Shown here piece after piece: positions 9,369 to 18,381 of a stretch of DNA of 64,000 nucleotides (position 1 is the first letter of the stretch; each line of letters starts with the position of its first letter). The DNA comes from Verrucomicrobium sp. BvORR034. Its GTDB lineage: Bacteria > Verrucomicrobiota > Verrucomicrobiia > Verrucomicrobiales > Verrucomicrobiaceae. The notes beneath the pieces are model-generated. The model was not told the origin of the DNA and ran no database searches. It saw only the letters and a program-made list of their open reading frames with translations. The stretch lies in the NCBI RefSeq assembly GCF_000739635.1, contig NZ_BATQ01000155.1:1-64000 (forward strand). Reading direction: 5' to 3'. Position numbers and translations under genes: made by a program.

Positions 9369-10562
9369 TCAGTTCGGGAGCCACACGATGAGCGCGGCAG
9401 TGAGAATCACGTTGGCGAGCGCCAGTTCAAACATGACCAGCCAGCCCAGCTTCATGAGCTGGTCATAGCGGAAGCGGGGCAGGGTCCAGCGCACCCAGAT
9501 GAAGAAGATGATGAAGCAGACAACCTTGGCGAGGAAGCAGCCGATGTGCAGCAGGCCGAGCCAGATGGGAGTGGCCCCTTCCACATAGCCTAGACCTAGC
9601 GGAGCCCCGAACGGAATGCTCCAGCCGCCGAGGAAGAGAGTGACCGCGAGACCCGACCCGATGATCATGGCCGCGTACTCGCCCATGAAGAAGAGGGCGA
9701 ACTTCATGGAGCTGTACTCCGTGTGATAACCGGCCACGAGTTCCGTTTCGCACTCTGGAAGGTCGAACGGGGCGCGGTTGGTCTCCGCGAACATGGCGAC
9801 CACGAAGATGATGAAGGAGATGAAAATGGGGATCCAGAGAACCAGACGCTTGAAGGTGAGCCCTTCACCCCAGAGGGGGAGGAGGAGCCAGCCGTTCTTG
9901 TCCTGGTACTGGGCGATCTTGGAGAGGTTCAGGTCTCCGAAGATCATGAGCACGGGGATGATGGAAAGGCCAAGCGCGATCTCATAGGAGATCATCTGGG
10001 ACGTGCTGCGCACACCGCCGAGGAAGGGATACTTCGAGTTCGAGGACCAACCTGCGAGCACGATGCCGTACACTCCGAGGGAGGCGATGGCGAAGATGTA
10101 GAGCGGGCCTACGTTGAGGTCGGCAATGACCAGCTTGATGGGCTTGTGCAGCCAGGCACCTTCCACGCCCAGCTTGGCCAGCCAGCCGAGGTCGAGCTCA
10201 CTGCCGAAGGGCACCACGGCGGCGGTCATCATGGCCGGGACCATGACCAGCGCGGGTGCGAGCCAGTAGTAGAATTTCTTTACGTGTGCGGGAGTGAAGT
10301 CTTCCTTGAGGAAGAATTTCAAACCGTCCGCCAGCGGCTGGATGAGGCCCGCCAGAGCAATGTCCTTCTTCCCGCCGAAGAGCGTGAGCGGGATGCCGGT
10401 GCGGTTGGGCCCCACACGGTCCTGAATGATCGCGCTCACGCGCCGCTCAGCATACACTGAGTAGGCGACCATGGGCAGGATGACCATGAAGCTGAAGAAA
10501 ACGATCTTCACCGCCGCAGCGATGATGAAGGCGAGATTGATGCTGTCCAGAAAGCTTCCCAT
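9369..10562 (-). CDS. nuoH: NADH-quinone oxidoreductase subunit H
   Basis: The membrane subunit at the quinone-binding junction. The 397 residues contain the NuoH signatures ERRVSAIIQDRVGPNR, GLIQPLADGLKFFLKED, AETNRAPFDLPE and the loop ELVAGYHTEYSSMKFALFF. The start ATG at 10562 lies 3 bp after the nuoG stop, so the two are probably translationally coupled. Confidence 0.96.
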   Translation of the reverse strand: MGSFLDSINLAFIIAAAVKIVFFSFMVILPMVAYSVYAERRVSAIIQDRVGPNRTGIPLTLFGGKKDIALAGLIQPLADGLKFFLKEDFTPAHVKKFYYWLAPALVMVPAMMTAAVVPFGSELDLGWLAKLGVEGAWLHKPIKLVIADLNVGPLYIFAIASLGVYGIVLAGWSSNSKYPFLGGVRSTSQMISYEIALGLSIIPVLMIFGDLNLSKIAQYQDKNGWLLLPLWGEGLTFKRLVLWIPIFISFIIFVVAMFAETNRAPFDLPECETELVAGYHTEYSSMKFALFFMGEYAAMIIGSGLAVTLFLGGWSIPFGAPLGLGYVEGATPIWLGLLHIGCFLAKVVCFIIFFIWVRWTLPRFRYDQLMKLGWLVMFELALANVILTAALIVWLPN

Positions 10563-10565
10563 GAC

Positions 10566-12296
10566 TTATCCCACGATGATGCCTTTGGCCTTGCGCTCGC
10601 GTTCCCGCTCCAGCAGAGGCACTTTTTCGCCCGTTTCCATGACCTGCACGCCCAGCTCGCCGATGCGGGCGAGCGTCAGACCACTGAAAATTTCCACGTC
10701 ACCAGCCATGCGCTTGAAGACGTCTTCCACGCTGTGAATGCCGTTGGAGCCAGCATAGGCGAGGATGATGTCGCGCAGGATTTCCCAGTCATCGCGGGCC
10801 TCGCCCGGCGAGTTGACGGCCTTGCTCAGGCGCTGAAGGCGACCCGTGACGTTGATCATGCTGCCACGCTTCTCGGCGTAGCTCGCCGCAGGAAGCACCA
10901 CGTGAGAAAGCTCAGCGGTGGCGTTGGCCAGAATGTGTGAGGAGGCCAGGAAAGTCAGCTTCTCAAGAGCGGCCTTTTCCAGACCCGCCTTGATGAGGTT
11001 CTCACCCAGGGCGAGCACCACCTTGATGGCCCCGCTGTTGATGCCAGCGATGATTTGCGGGAGCTTGGCGCCCGGTTCAGTGCCCCAGATGGCGCGTACG
11101 CCGTTGCTGTTGGGGTTCTGGTCGTCCGCGCGGAGGTAGTCGTCGCCACCGCCGGTGCGGGGCACGACATCATAGTTCTCGATGCCAGCGGATTTGACGA
11201 GAGCGTGCGTGAGATAGAGCTCCTCGTTGGTCATGCGACCGGAGGCGATCACCGCGATCTCGGAGGCTTTCACGCTCCGGAGGGCTTCGGCGACCTGATT
11301 CACGGCCAGCTTCCACGTGGTGGGATGGTGACCGTTGCTCTTCTTGACCAGCGGCTGGGTCAGGCGGTAGTCGCTGTTCACAAAGTGGAAATCCAGGCGG
11401 CCCTGGTCACACATCCACGTGGAGTTCACGTCGTTGTTCTCCCGCGGCGTCTGACGGTAAACTTCGTTCTGACGGCTGCTGATCTCGATGTTGCAACCGC
11501 GGCCGCACTTCGTGCAGAGGCTCTTGGTTTCCTTCAGGAACCAGACGCGCATCTGGAAGCGGAAGTCATTCGAGGTCAACGCTCCCACCGGACAGATGTC
11601 CACAGTGTTGAGGGAGTAGTTGTTCTCCAGGCGCTTGCCGGGGTGGACCGCGAGCGTGGTGTAGCTGCCGCGCTCGGTGAAGCCCAGAACCGGATCATCC
11701 GCGATCTCCGCCGTGAACCGGATGCAACGGGAGCACATGATGCAGCGCTCGTCGTCCAGACGGATGCGCGGCCCGATGTCCACATTCTTCGGTTTCTTGA
11801 CCTTTTCTTCACGGAAGTGGCTCTCGCCATTGCCGTGCTCGACGCTGAATTCCTGAAGGCGGCATTCGCCCGCCTGGTCGCAGATCGGGCAGTCCAGCGG
11901 GTGGTTGATGAGCAGCAGCTCCATCACCCCCTTGCGGCATTCCTCGCTCAGCTTGCCCTCGGTGCGAATCCCCTGCCCTTCGGCCACGGTGTTCGCACAG
12001 GCGATGACGGGACGCGGCATCCAGCCGATCTTGGCCATCCCAAATTCATCTTTCTCCGGCTCCTGCCCTGGCGTGGGTCGCGGGGGCATCCCCATTTCCA
12101 CGAGGCACATACGGCAGTTGCCGGGCGACGTGAGCTTGGGGTGGTAACAGTAGTGCGGCACCAGCGCCCCCACCTGACGGCAGGCTTCAATCATGCGCGT
12201 CCCCTTGGGGAACTTGTGCCAGACCCCATTGACCTGCACGTTCACCAAGTCCACGGCGGGTGGTGAAGCGGGGGCAGTTACGGCAGTGTTGCTCAT
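10566..12296 (-). CDS. nuoG: NADH-quinone oxidoreductase subunit G
   Basis: The electron-transfer subunit of complex I. The ATG at 12296 (MSNTAVTAPASP) gives 576 residues; a longer frame adds unconserved sequence. The order is a 2Fe-2S ferredoxin domain (HYCYHPKLTSPGNCRMCLVEM), a His-Cys 4Fe-4S region (CPICDQAGECRLQE), a ferredoxin-like pair (CIMCSRCIRF, CPVGAL), a further cluster site CTKCGRGCNIEI, then a molybdopterin-oxidoreductase-like domain without cofactor ligands. It is the first gene of the nuoG-N block here. The expected upstream neighbour nuoF lies 12 kb away, beyond the kinase island. Confidence 0.95.
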   Translation of the reverse strand: MSNTAVTAPASPPAVDLVNVQVNGVWHKFPKGTRMIEACRQVGALVPHYCYHPKLTSPGNCRMCLVEMGMPPRPTPGQEPEKDEFGMAKIGWMPRPVIACANTVAEGQGIRTEGKLSEECRKGVMELLLINHPLDCPICDQAGECRLQEFSVEHGNGESHFREEKVKKPKNVDIGPRIRLDDERCIMCSRCIRFTAEIADDPVLGFTERGSYTTLAVHPGKRLENNYSLNTVDICPVGALTSNDFRFQMRVWFLKETKSLCTKCGRGCNIEISSRQNEVYRQTPRENNDVNSTWMCDQGRLDFHFVNSDYRLTQPLVKKSNGHHPTTWKLAVNQVAEALRSVKASEIAVIASGRMTNEELYLTHALVKSAGIENYDVVPRTGGGDDYLRADDQNPNSNGVRAIWGTEPGAKLPQIIAGINSGAIKVVLALGENLIKAGLEKAALEKLTFLASSHILANATAELSHVVLPAASYAEKRGSMINVTGRLQRLSKAVNSPGEARDDWEILRDIILAYAGSNGIHSVEDVFKRMAGDVEIFSGLTLARIGELGVQVMETGEKVPLLERERERKAKGIIVG

Positions 12297-12348
12297 GGAA
12301 TGTGGTATCGCCCCACTATTTGTTTCAGGGCTCATCCAGCAAGTTGAA

Positions 12349-12368
12349 TTTGTGAAATTTTTCACAAA
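12349..12368. promoter_or_regulatory. Palindrome upstream of nuoG, shared with nuoD
   Basis: TTGTGAAATTTTTCACAA, about 55-70 bp upstream of the nuoG start. It matches the palindrome upstream of nuoD except in the A/T centre. It is probably an operator or part of the nuo promoter. Confidence 0.55.
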
Positions 12369-12485
12369 GTCGGGTCCCGGTTCAGTGAATCAGTGGGCTG
12401 GAGCCAGTAAGCAGTGGGCAGTGCGTCAGTGGTCAAGGTGTTGGGGGCGGGAGGGAGTGATGGGGGCCAGGGGGCCACGATCCGG

Positions 12486-12568
12486 CGTCCCTCCGGGACG
12501 CAATGTATGGGGATGGGGCGATCCGGTGGTTGTCACCACCGGCTACCGTCCGACATCCCTCCGGGACT
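12486..12568. repeat. Double-palindrome element, copy 2 (inverted)
   Basis: CGTCCCTCCGGGACG at 12486 and a degenerate partner near 12555 flank CCGGTGGTTGTCACCACCGG. The orientation is opposite to copies 1, 3 and 4, and the spacing is again about 69-70 bp. Confidence 0.85.
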
Positions 12569-12884
12569 GAGGGAGCCAGTGACACCGGCTTCCAGCCGGT
12601 GCGTGGTAACGGCGTCCCGCCGGTTCAGTTATGGGGGATGATCCCTGGAGCATGCGCACCATCCGCCGCTCCTTAATCCTCTGTCTCACTATCAGCCCCA
12701 ACCCACCTATCGCCTCAGGTCTTCTGTCTTGTGTCTTCAAGTCTTGTGTCTCCCGCGCAGCGGGTCGGACTACGCCCGCAGCGTCACCACAGGAGTAGTC
12801 TGGTCGTCTCAACCGGCTCAGGCAACGGAGGGGTAAGGTGGCGCATACGACCGACGGAATCGTCAGAGCCGACGGCCGCGCGCC

Positions 12885-12969
12885 CGTCCCGGAGGGACGA
12901 TGGATGGTAGCCGGTGGTGACAACCACCGGATTACGGGATCCAAACTCCTTTTGCGTCCCGGAGGGACG
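12885..12969. repeat. Double-palindrome element, copy 3
   Basis: Perfect CGTCCCGGAGGGACG palindromes at 12885 and 12955, 70 bp apart, with GCCGGTGGTGACAACCACC between them. Confidence 0.9.
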
Positions 12970-13112
12970 CCGGATCTGGCAGGCCAGGGAGAGGGTTCAT
13001 TGGGGAGAAGACAGCGCTTCTCCGTGGCGACTGAGCCGGTTGGGACAACCGGACTACACCCGCAGCGACGCCGCAGGGGTGAACCGGCGGGACGCCTGTG
13101 TCACCTGCCTCC

Positions 13113-15464
13113 TCAGATGTCGTTAGGGATCTCGAAGACGAATCCGCCGTTGGGAATGAGATGCTGGAACTGCTGACCGAGAACGATCTGGTTCAGCGGC
13201 ACGTCTTGAATGACGCTGTTGGCCAGGTTCGTGAGTTGCTGGGGATCTGCGTCATCCCCATCCTGAAGGGCGCGAACAAAGCCACGGACGTCCCCCACAG
13301 GTTCGGAGCGGAAGAAGTCGTGATCCATCACCTCTCCCATGCTGATACGATGCTCTGGGGTCCGCCGGAGCATGCTGGAAAGCAAGAGTTCCAGCCCGGC
13401 TTGCTCGGGATCGTTGCGATCAGTGAGCGCCTGGAGGTTTTGCTGTGTTTCCTCATCCGTGTTCCCAATCACCTGCTGCCCGGGGAAGAAGGCCTCCGCC
13501 ATGGTCACACCCAGCATCCAGACGTCGGACTTGAGCAGGTTCACCTCCTGACCAGTCCGCTGCGGCAGGTCCACACAGGCATTGACCAGACGGATCAACT
13601 TGGCCGACTCCTCCTTCCAGAACTCAGCGTGGTGTTTCCCGCGCCCTTCCTGAAGTTTTCGCTGAAGCTTTTCGAGCCTGGGAAGGGCGACTCTCAACTC
13701 TTCCAACACCCCTTCGTCCCCCAAGCCCCGGCACAGGTCCTGAATCCGGCCGAGACTGCCGTTGATTCCGAGGTTCAACTCTTCGATAAGCTCCTGTCGG
13801 TTTCCGAGCTCCTGATGGAAGAGAGAAAGCTCGGGCACGTCCTCACTGCCATCCCGACGGGGAAACCGCATGTCCGTGGACAGAGGGTAAGTCTGCGAGC
13901 CTACCATGTTCCTCAGGCCCGTCTTGAAGTTGCCCACTTTGACCACGCCATCTTTCAGGAACAGGGTCTCCAGGCAGGGGTTGCCGTGGCTGATGCCCCT
14001 GGAATGCATGGCCGTCAGCCCAGTGGAAGCATCACGGAAGACGCTGCGCAACACGCGGCGGCGCAGCAGAGTCTTATTGCGATCAGAGAGCCCCGCCAGA
14101 GTTCCCTGACCTCCCACCAGGCCATCCACCTGGCCCATCAGATGGATGGCGCGGCCTCCAGAGCAGTTCTCCAGGCAGAGCACATTGCCCACCCCATTGT
14201 GATAGGTGCCCACGAGACGGACCACATTCTCGTGATTGGGAACCTGGGAGTGGATGATGAGTTCGTGGAAAGACTCCCAGGCGAGGTTCTCAGCCACTTT
14301 TTCTGAGCTCTCCGGGGCAAGGATCCTCTCCTTCACCACAATGCCGTTTCCCTCCTGGTCCTGACAGCGGCGCACAGCAGTGCATTCGCTCAGAGAAACC
14401 ATGTCAGGGAATCCATCCCGATCCAGGGAAACAATGTTGTACCTCGAGAGGTTCACCAGCTCCTCTGGAGCGAGAGTCGATTTACAGGCCAGGCCGTTGA
14501 CGATGCTGGCGTAGAGCCGGTTCAGCGCCCGGTCCACCATCGCCAGACGCTCCCCCTGCAAGTGATCACCCGTCAGGTCCCCGTTGGGATCCAGTTTTTC
14601 CAGCAAGCCCTTCTTGAAACTCGCGCAGGAGCAGGAGGCAAACTTCTCCCAGGTGGCCCCACCCACGTCGAGGGCGACAAACATGCGGGGCAACACATCG
14701 TCGATCACCTTGTTGAGCGCGTCCTCATTGCCTTCAAAAATGGCGTTGCGAAGCGCGATGCCGTCCTTCTGGTTCAAGTAGCCGCCGTCATCCAGCCAGG
14801 CACTGCCGAGATCCTCAATGCCAACCGACTGAAGCTGAAACTCCAGGTCCAGCGCTGCCGCGATGGCAAAATCCAGCATGGCCTGCGCCTTCTTACGCAG
14901 GTCCACAGCGGAGGGCAGGCTATCGGAATACGCCTCCAGAAGGCTGCAAAGCTCACGCAGGCAGCGCAGGCGGGCCTTCGGATCATGGGGTGATATTTCC
15001 TTAAACTCCCGGGACTTCTGGTACACCTGCTCTGCCAGTTCCCTGCTCTTCCCGCCATCCTTGCCGAGCTTCGACGAGATCTTGGCCCCCAGGTTGGAGA
15101 GCTTGATTCCGACCAGATCCAGCTTCGACTTCTTCAGGAAAATCTGGATGCCAAAACCTCCCACCTCCTTGTCCACGGTGAATTGATAGTCGTCGTACTT
15201 CTTCTGCATGCCGGAGACGCTCAACGCACGGTCCCGGTATCGCTGGGCGATGCTGGGGTGGATGATCACCTCCTCCGAGGTGCCGTGATACTCATGCGGC
15301 GGCAGGATCCGGATCACGGGATGCGACCGCGCCTCACCCTCGTTCAAGAGGGTGATACAACCGATTTCCGGCCGATAGTTGGCGTTGTCATTGCGCAGAT
15401 TGATGACGCGTTGATCCGTGACGCTCCGGTTGCTGTTGTACTTGTAGCTGTAGTTTGGATTCAT
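13113..15464 (-). CDS. Kinase-fold pseudokinase, candidate type III effector
   Basis: A 783-residue paralogue of the next two kinases, chosen from the ATG at 15464 (MNPNYSYKYN); an upstream start would add 25 low-complexity residues. It shares the shape of the N-terminal half (VIIHPSIAQRY near 66-76; GIQIFLKKSKLDL near 105-117) and the C-terminal kinase lobe (NLLKSDVWMLGVTMAEAFFPG). The active site is lost. There is no glycine-rich loop before VVK (K378). The catalytic HxDxKxxN is HGNPCLET (H493, N495, C497, T500), and the DFG Asp is Asn512 (GNF). It therefore probably does not transfer phosphate. It is the last gene of the cassette, 154 bp after the second kinase. A regulatory, scaffold or decoy role is inferred. 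Confidence 0.75.
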   Translation of the reverse strand: MNPNYSYKYNSNRSVTDQRVINLRNDNANYRPEIGCITLLNEGEARSHPVIRILPPHEYHGTSEEVIIHPSIAQRYRDRALSVSGMQKKYDDYQFTVDKEVGGFGIQIFLKKSKLDLVGIKLSNLGAKISSKLGKDGGKSRELAEQVYQKSREFKEISPHDPKARLRCLRELCSLLEAYSDSLPSAVDLRKKAQAMLDFAIAAALDLEFQLQSVGIEDLGSAWLDDGGYLNQKDGIALRNAIFEGNEDALNKVIDDVLPRMFVALDVGGATWEKFASCSCASFKKGLLEKLDPNGDLTGDHLQGERLAMVDRALNRLYASIVNGLACKSTLAPEELVNLSRYNIVSLDRDGFPDMVSLSECTAVRRCQDQEGNGIVVKERILAPESSEKVAENLAWESFHELIIHSQVPNHENVVRLVGTYHNGVGNVLCLENCSGGRAIHLMGQVDGLVGGQGTLAGLSDRNKTLLRRRVLRSVFRDASTGLTAMHSRGISHGNPCLETLFLKDGVVKVGNFKTGLRNMVGSQTYPLSTDMRFPRRDGSEDVPELSLFHQELGNRQELIEELNLGINGSLGRIQDLCRGLGDEGVLEELRVALPRLEKLQRKLQEGRGKHHAEFWKEESAKLIRLVNACVDLPQRTGQEVNLLKSDVWMLGVTMAEAFFPGQQVIGNTDEETQQNLQALTDRNDPEQAGLELLLSSMLRRTPEHRISMGEVMDHDFFRSEPVGDVRGFVRALQDGDDADPQQLTNLANSVIQDVPLNQIVLGQQFQHLIPNGGFVFEIPNDI

Positions 15465-15618
15465 GTTCCGAGGGCTGTGGTTTGGGTTCACGCCAGGACG
15501 TTGGCACCCGCTCGAAAAAAGAGGCGGTGGAGGAGCCATCCTGGCACAACCCTCCCGGACCCGGCGGCCACGCCGGGTTTTATGAAATCACTCAAAACCC
15601 GCCGGACCGGCGGCGCGG

Positions 15619-17898
15619 TCAGAGATGGGCGACCAGCTTCGCGGACTCCTCAATCTCGACACGGCTGCTGCCGCTGGAGGTCAGTTTCTGGACAAACTCG
15701 CGCACCTGCGGGTTGTCGAGGACCAGTTCCTGGAAATAGGGATCCTCGAGGGCCTGGGCCACGGTGATGCGCTGATTGGGATCACGGTGCATCATCTTGT
15801 CGAGCAGGGCATCGAGTCGCTCGTCGGTGGGCGGCAGCACGCCAGGGTGAGTCTTCTCCCAGCGCTCCAGACGGTATTCAGTGAAGGTCTTGTCGCCGTC
15901 TTTGCCATACTGGGCGATGTTATCGCCCGTCTTGGCCGTCTGGCCCAGCGCCCCCTCGTCAAAGGGTGAGCCGCTCTTCCCTGGTCCGCCTGGATAGGCC
16001 AGTTCACACAGGGTGAGCCCGAGTCCCCAGACGTCCACTTTGTTGACATCCAGAACCCTGCCGGTGGAGGATCCCGGGATGGCGGCGAGCTCCCTGGTCA
16101 GATCATCCAACCGCTTCGTGGTGCGCTCCCACTCCGCCGCCAGGGTCCGCTCGTCCCCTTCGCCATTGCGAATTTGTGTCTGGATCGTGAGGAGCGTGTC
16201 CTTGATCCGGCGGAACTCCTCGACCGGAGCGGGATCGCTGAATTTCTCGTAGGCCGTCTCCACGGCGTCGAGGTCGAGCGCCTGGATTTTCCTGGCACCA
16301 CAGAGGGAGAGCGAGACCTTGGGAGGCAGGGCCATCGCTTCCAGCATCTCCGGCGGGAGATAGCTGGGATTGTCCACATACTGGTGATTCATGGGCAACT
16401 CATAGAGGCCGTCCTGCTGCCGCACCCCGGTGCCGAGATCACCCACCTTGGCCACCCCATCACCTCCGATGAAGGCGTTGCCGCCCTTGAAGTCCAGATG
16501 GGCCACACCTTTCTCATGGATGTGGGCCAGGCCCCGGGCCATGTCCCGGATCACGAGGCCCACCGTCAACTGCCGCACCTTCCCCTGTTGATCTGGCGTG
16601 AGCCCTTGAAGCGAATCCAGGTCCTGCAGCTTCACCCCCAGGTCATCCACCCCGCCATTTGGGCAATGCTCGATGCAGAGGGTGGTGTTCTTGCCGTTGT
16701 GCACGACTCCCTTGAGCGCGATGAGGTTCTCATGCCCGTCCTCACCCTGCACCAGGGCATGCATCTCTGCCTCACGATGGGAGAGTTGCGCGCGCTCTTC
16801 GATCGTCACCCGTTCGTCGAGGCTGGTCTCGGTCTCGCCGGCTTCCTTGGGCACCTTCACGACCACCTTGCTGCCGTCTGAGCCGTCATACAGATAGACA
16901 TTCCCGAAGCCGCCACGGCCGAGGAAGGCGCCGCCCGAGGCGATGGGACGATCCTTCATTCCCTCGGTGCCATGGGGCACCAGGCGGAGCGTGCCAATCT
17001 GCAGGGTGCTGCCGGTGCCCTGGGAACCGTGGCCGGGGTTCAAGCCATTTACCACGCCGGCATAGAGACGGTCCAGCGCCTGATTCACCCGGTTTTTCAC
17101 CTCATTGGGATTCGGCATCTTCATCAACCCGCCCAGCTCTGGATCAGCCTTGATGATCTGCTGGCAGAGCTGGGCCCGGAGCCGGATGCCAGCGCTGCCG
17201 GCGAACTTCTCGCCGTCCACACCCTGGTCTCGAAGTTCCACGACGATGCGGTTGGTCATGTCTCCCACCACGGCGTCGAGCACCTCCAGGTTGCCCGCCT
17301 TGGCCGCAGTGGCAAAGGCCTGGTAATCCTCCGCGAGAATCCCCTTTTGCCCGTAGATCTCAGGTCCCAGATCGCTCAGGCCGGGCTCCTGCATCTGGGA
17401 CTTCAGCTTGATCATCTCGCCACGGACAAACTCCTTGAGGCCCGCGATGCGCTCGCCGAGCCGCGCCTTGGCGGACTGGCTGCCGTAGTTGTCCAGCGCG
17501 GTGGAGAGCTCCTGCAACACTTCCAGACGCTCCTGGGAGGCATGATCCGGCAGTTTCCGGTAGGTGTCCGCCAGCTTCTTGATGTCCTGCAGATGGCTGC
17601 TGCCGCTCCACTCCGTGCGCCCCAGCTTGCCGGGGAAGATGCTGAGAAAGCTGGCCATGCGCCGGCTGGACATCTCCTCGGGCGTCTTCTTGAGCAGGGC
17701 CTTGATGCCCGCCCGGCTGATGGCCTGATCCTGCCGGAGCTCCCGGTCGCGCAGCGGCTGCATGGACTCCCGGGCGAGAGCCTTTTCCTTGATCTTTGCC
17801 GCCACTGAAGGATGCACAGCGTCTGGCGTGACCCCAACCTGGCGGGCCATAGGAGCCAACTGGGTGACGGGGGTGTTCTGGATGTTCGTCAGGTTCAT
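15619..17898 (-). CDS. Large Ser/Thr protein kinase, candidate type III effector
   Basis: 759 residues with no transmembrane segment. The N-terminal half (1-310) has no recognised domain but matches the next gene closely, especially SRAGIKALLKKTPEEMSSRR (61-80) and FLSIFPGK. The kinase domain (about 320-735) has GRGGFG (327-332), VVVK (K348), an alpha-C Glu near 376-378, HLDFKGGN (D469, K471, N474), GDLG (D487) and PPE (515-517). About 90 extra residues (525-615) lie between the PPE motif and VDVWGLGLTLCEL. All catalytic residues are present, so it is probably active. Unlike PknB-type kinases it has no membrane anchor or PASTA/propeller sensor. Together with the upstream secretion chaperone this suggests a protein injected into eukaryotic cells; the target is unknown. 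Confidence 0.82.
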   Translation of the reverse strand: MNLTNIQNTPVTQLAPMARQVGVTPDAVHPSVAAKIKEKALARESMQPLRDRELRQDQAISRAGIKALLKKTPEEMSSRRMASFLSIFPGKLGRTEWSGSSHLQDIKKLADTYRKLPDHASQERLEVLQELSTALDNYGSQSAKARLGERIAGLKEFVRGEMIKLKSQMQEPGLSDLGPEIYGQKGILAEDYQAFATAAKAGNLEVLDAVVGDMTNRIVVELRDQGVDGEKFAGSAGIRLRAQLCQQIIKADPELGGLMKMPNPNEVKNRVNQALDRLYAGVVNGLNPGHGSQGTGSTLQIGTLRLVPHGTEGMKDRPIASGGAFLGRGGFGNVYLYDGSDGSKVVVKVPKEAGETETSLDERVTIEERAQLSHREAEMHALVQGEDGHENLIALKGVVHNGKNTTLCIEHCPNGGVDDLGVKLQDLDSLQGLTPDQQGKVRQLTVGLVIRDMARGLAHIHEKGVAHLDFKGGNAFIGGDGVAKVGDLGTGVRQQDGLYELPMNHQYVDNPSYLPPEMLEAMALPPKVSLSLCGARKIQALDLDAVETAYEKFSDPAPVEEFRRIKDTLLTIQTQIRNGEGDERTLAAEWERTTKRLDDLTRELAAIPGSSTGRVLDVNKVDVWGLGLTLCELAYPGGPGKSGSPFDEGALGQTAKTGDNIAQYGKDGDKTFTEYRLERWEKTHPGVLPPTDERLDALLDKMMHRDPNQRITVAQALEDPYFQELVLDNPQVREFVQKLTSSGSSRVEIEESAKLVAHL

Positions 17899-18381
17899 GG
17901 AATTGACAGGGCGGATGCGGATGCGGATGAATTTGAGACCGGGAAGGCCCGCATGCCTTCTACTCTGGCTGCATGGATGAAAAAGTTACAAGAAAGATGC
18001 CGATGCGCCGCTTTGGATTGCCTGGGGTTTTTCCAATATAGGAATGAATCGGAGATCACTTTCGGCGAAGACTTCGACGCCAAGGGCGTCATACAAAGCA
18101 GCCCAGGGTAAGGCGAGGCACGAGCCGCCACCCTGGGTACATGGGCAGTCGCACCGGAACTCCGAAGTGAGTTCTACAAACCGTCACCCCATTCCTGAGG
18201 CGTCCCCTGCATGCGGGACAGTCGTCCTCCGGTGATTTGGACGGTCTGTTGAACTCCCTTGGAGTTCCTCCCTTTCTTGACACTACCCGGGGTGGCGACC
18301 GCTTCGCGGTCTGACCCCGGGCTCTTATGTATCACGCCGTTGGCGTGGAGTTCCTACGCAGGCGGAGCAAGAGCATCCACG
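17899..18381. other. Gap between the two kinase genes with hairpins
   Basis: 483 bp without a gene. It contains a CAGCCCAGGGT...ACCCTGGGTAC element (18099-18140, inverted copy at 55496-55531) and a long hairpin (18285-18321). A short palindrome, GAACTCCCTTGGAGTTC, lies near 18251. The gap may separate the kinase transcripts or balance their expression. Confidence 0.6.
18285..18321 (-). other. Long GC-rich hairpin after the third kinase-family gene
   Basis: ACCCGGGGT and ACCCCGGG pair around an inner GACCGC/GCGGTC stem. It lies about 60 bp after the stop at 18382 on the transcribed strand. There is no T-run after it, so a rho-independent terminator is unlikely. RNA stabilisation or partial attenuation between the two kinase genes is possible. 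Confidence 0.5.

Larger units (their letters stand above)
12297..13112. other. Gene-free interval with dispersed repeats
   Basis: It separates nuoG from the pseudokinase gene. It holds a CAGTG-word repeat (12389-12446), two double-palindrome elements (12486-12568 inverted, 12885-12969), a CACCGGCTTCCAGCCGGTG repeat (12581-12629) and a GTCTT-rich repeat (12717-12790). No gene is supported, and no clear terminator was seen after the pseudokinase gene. Confidence 0.7.
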
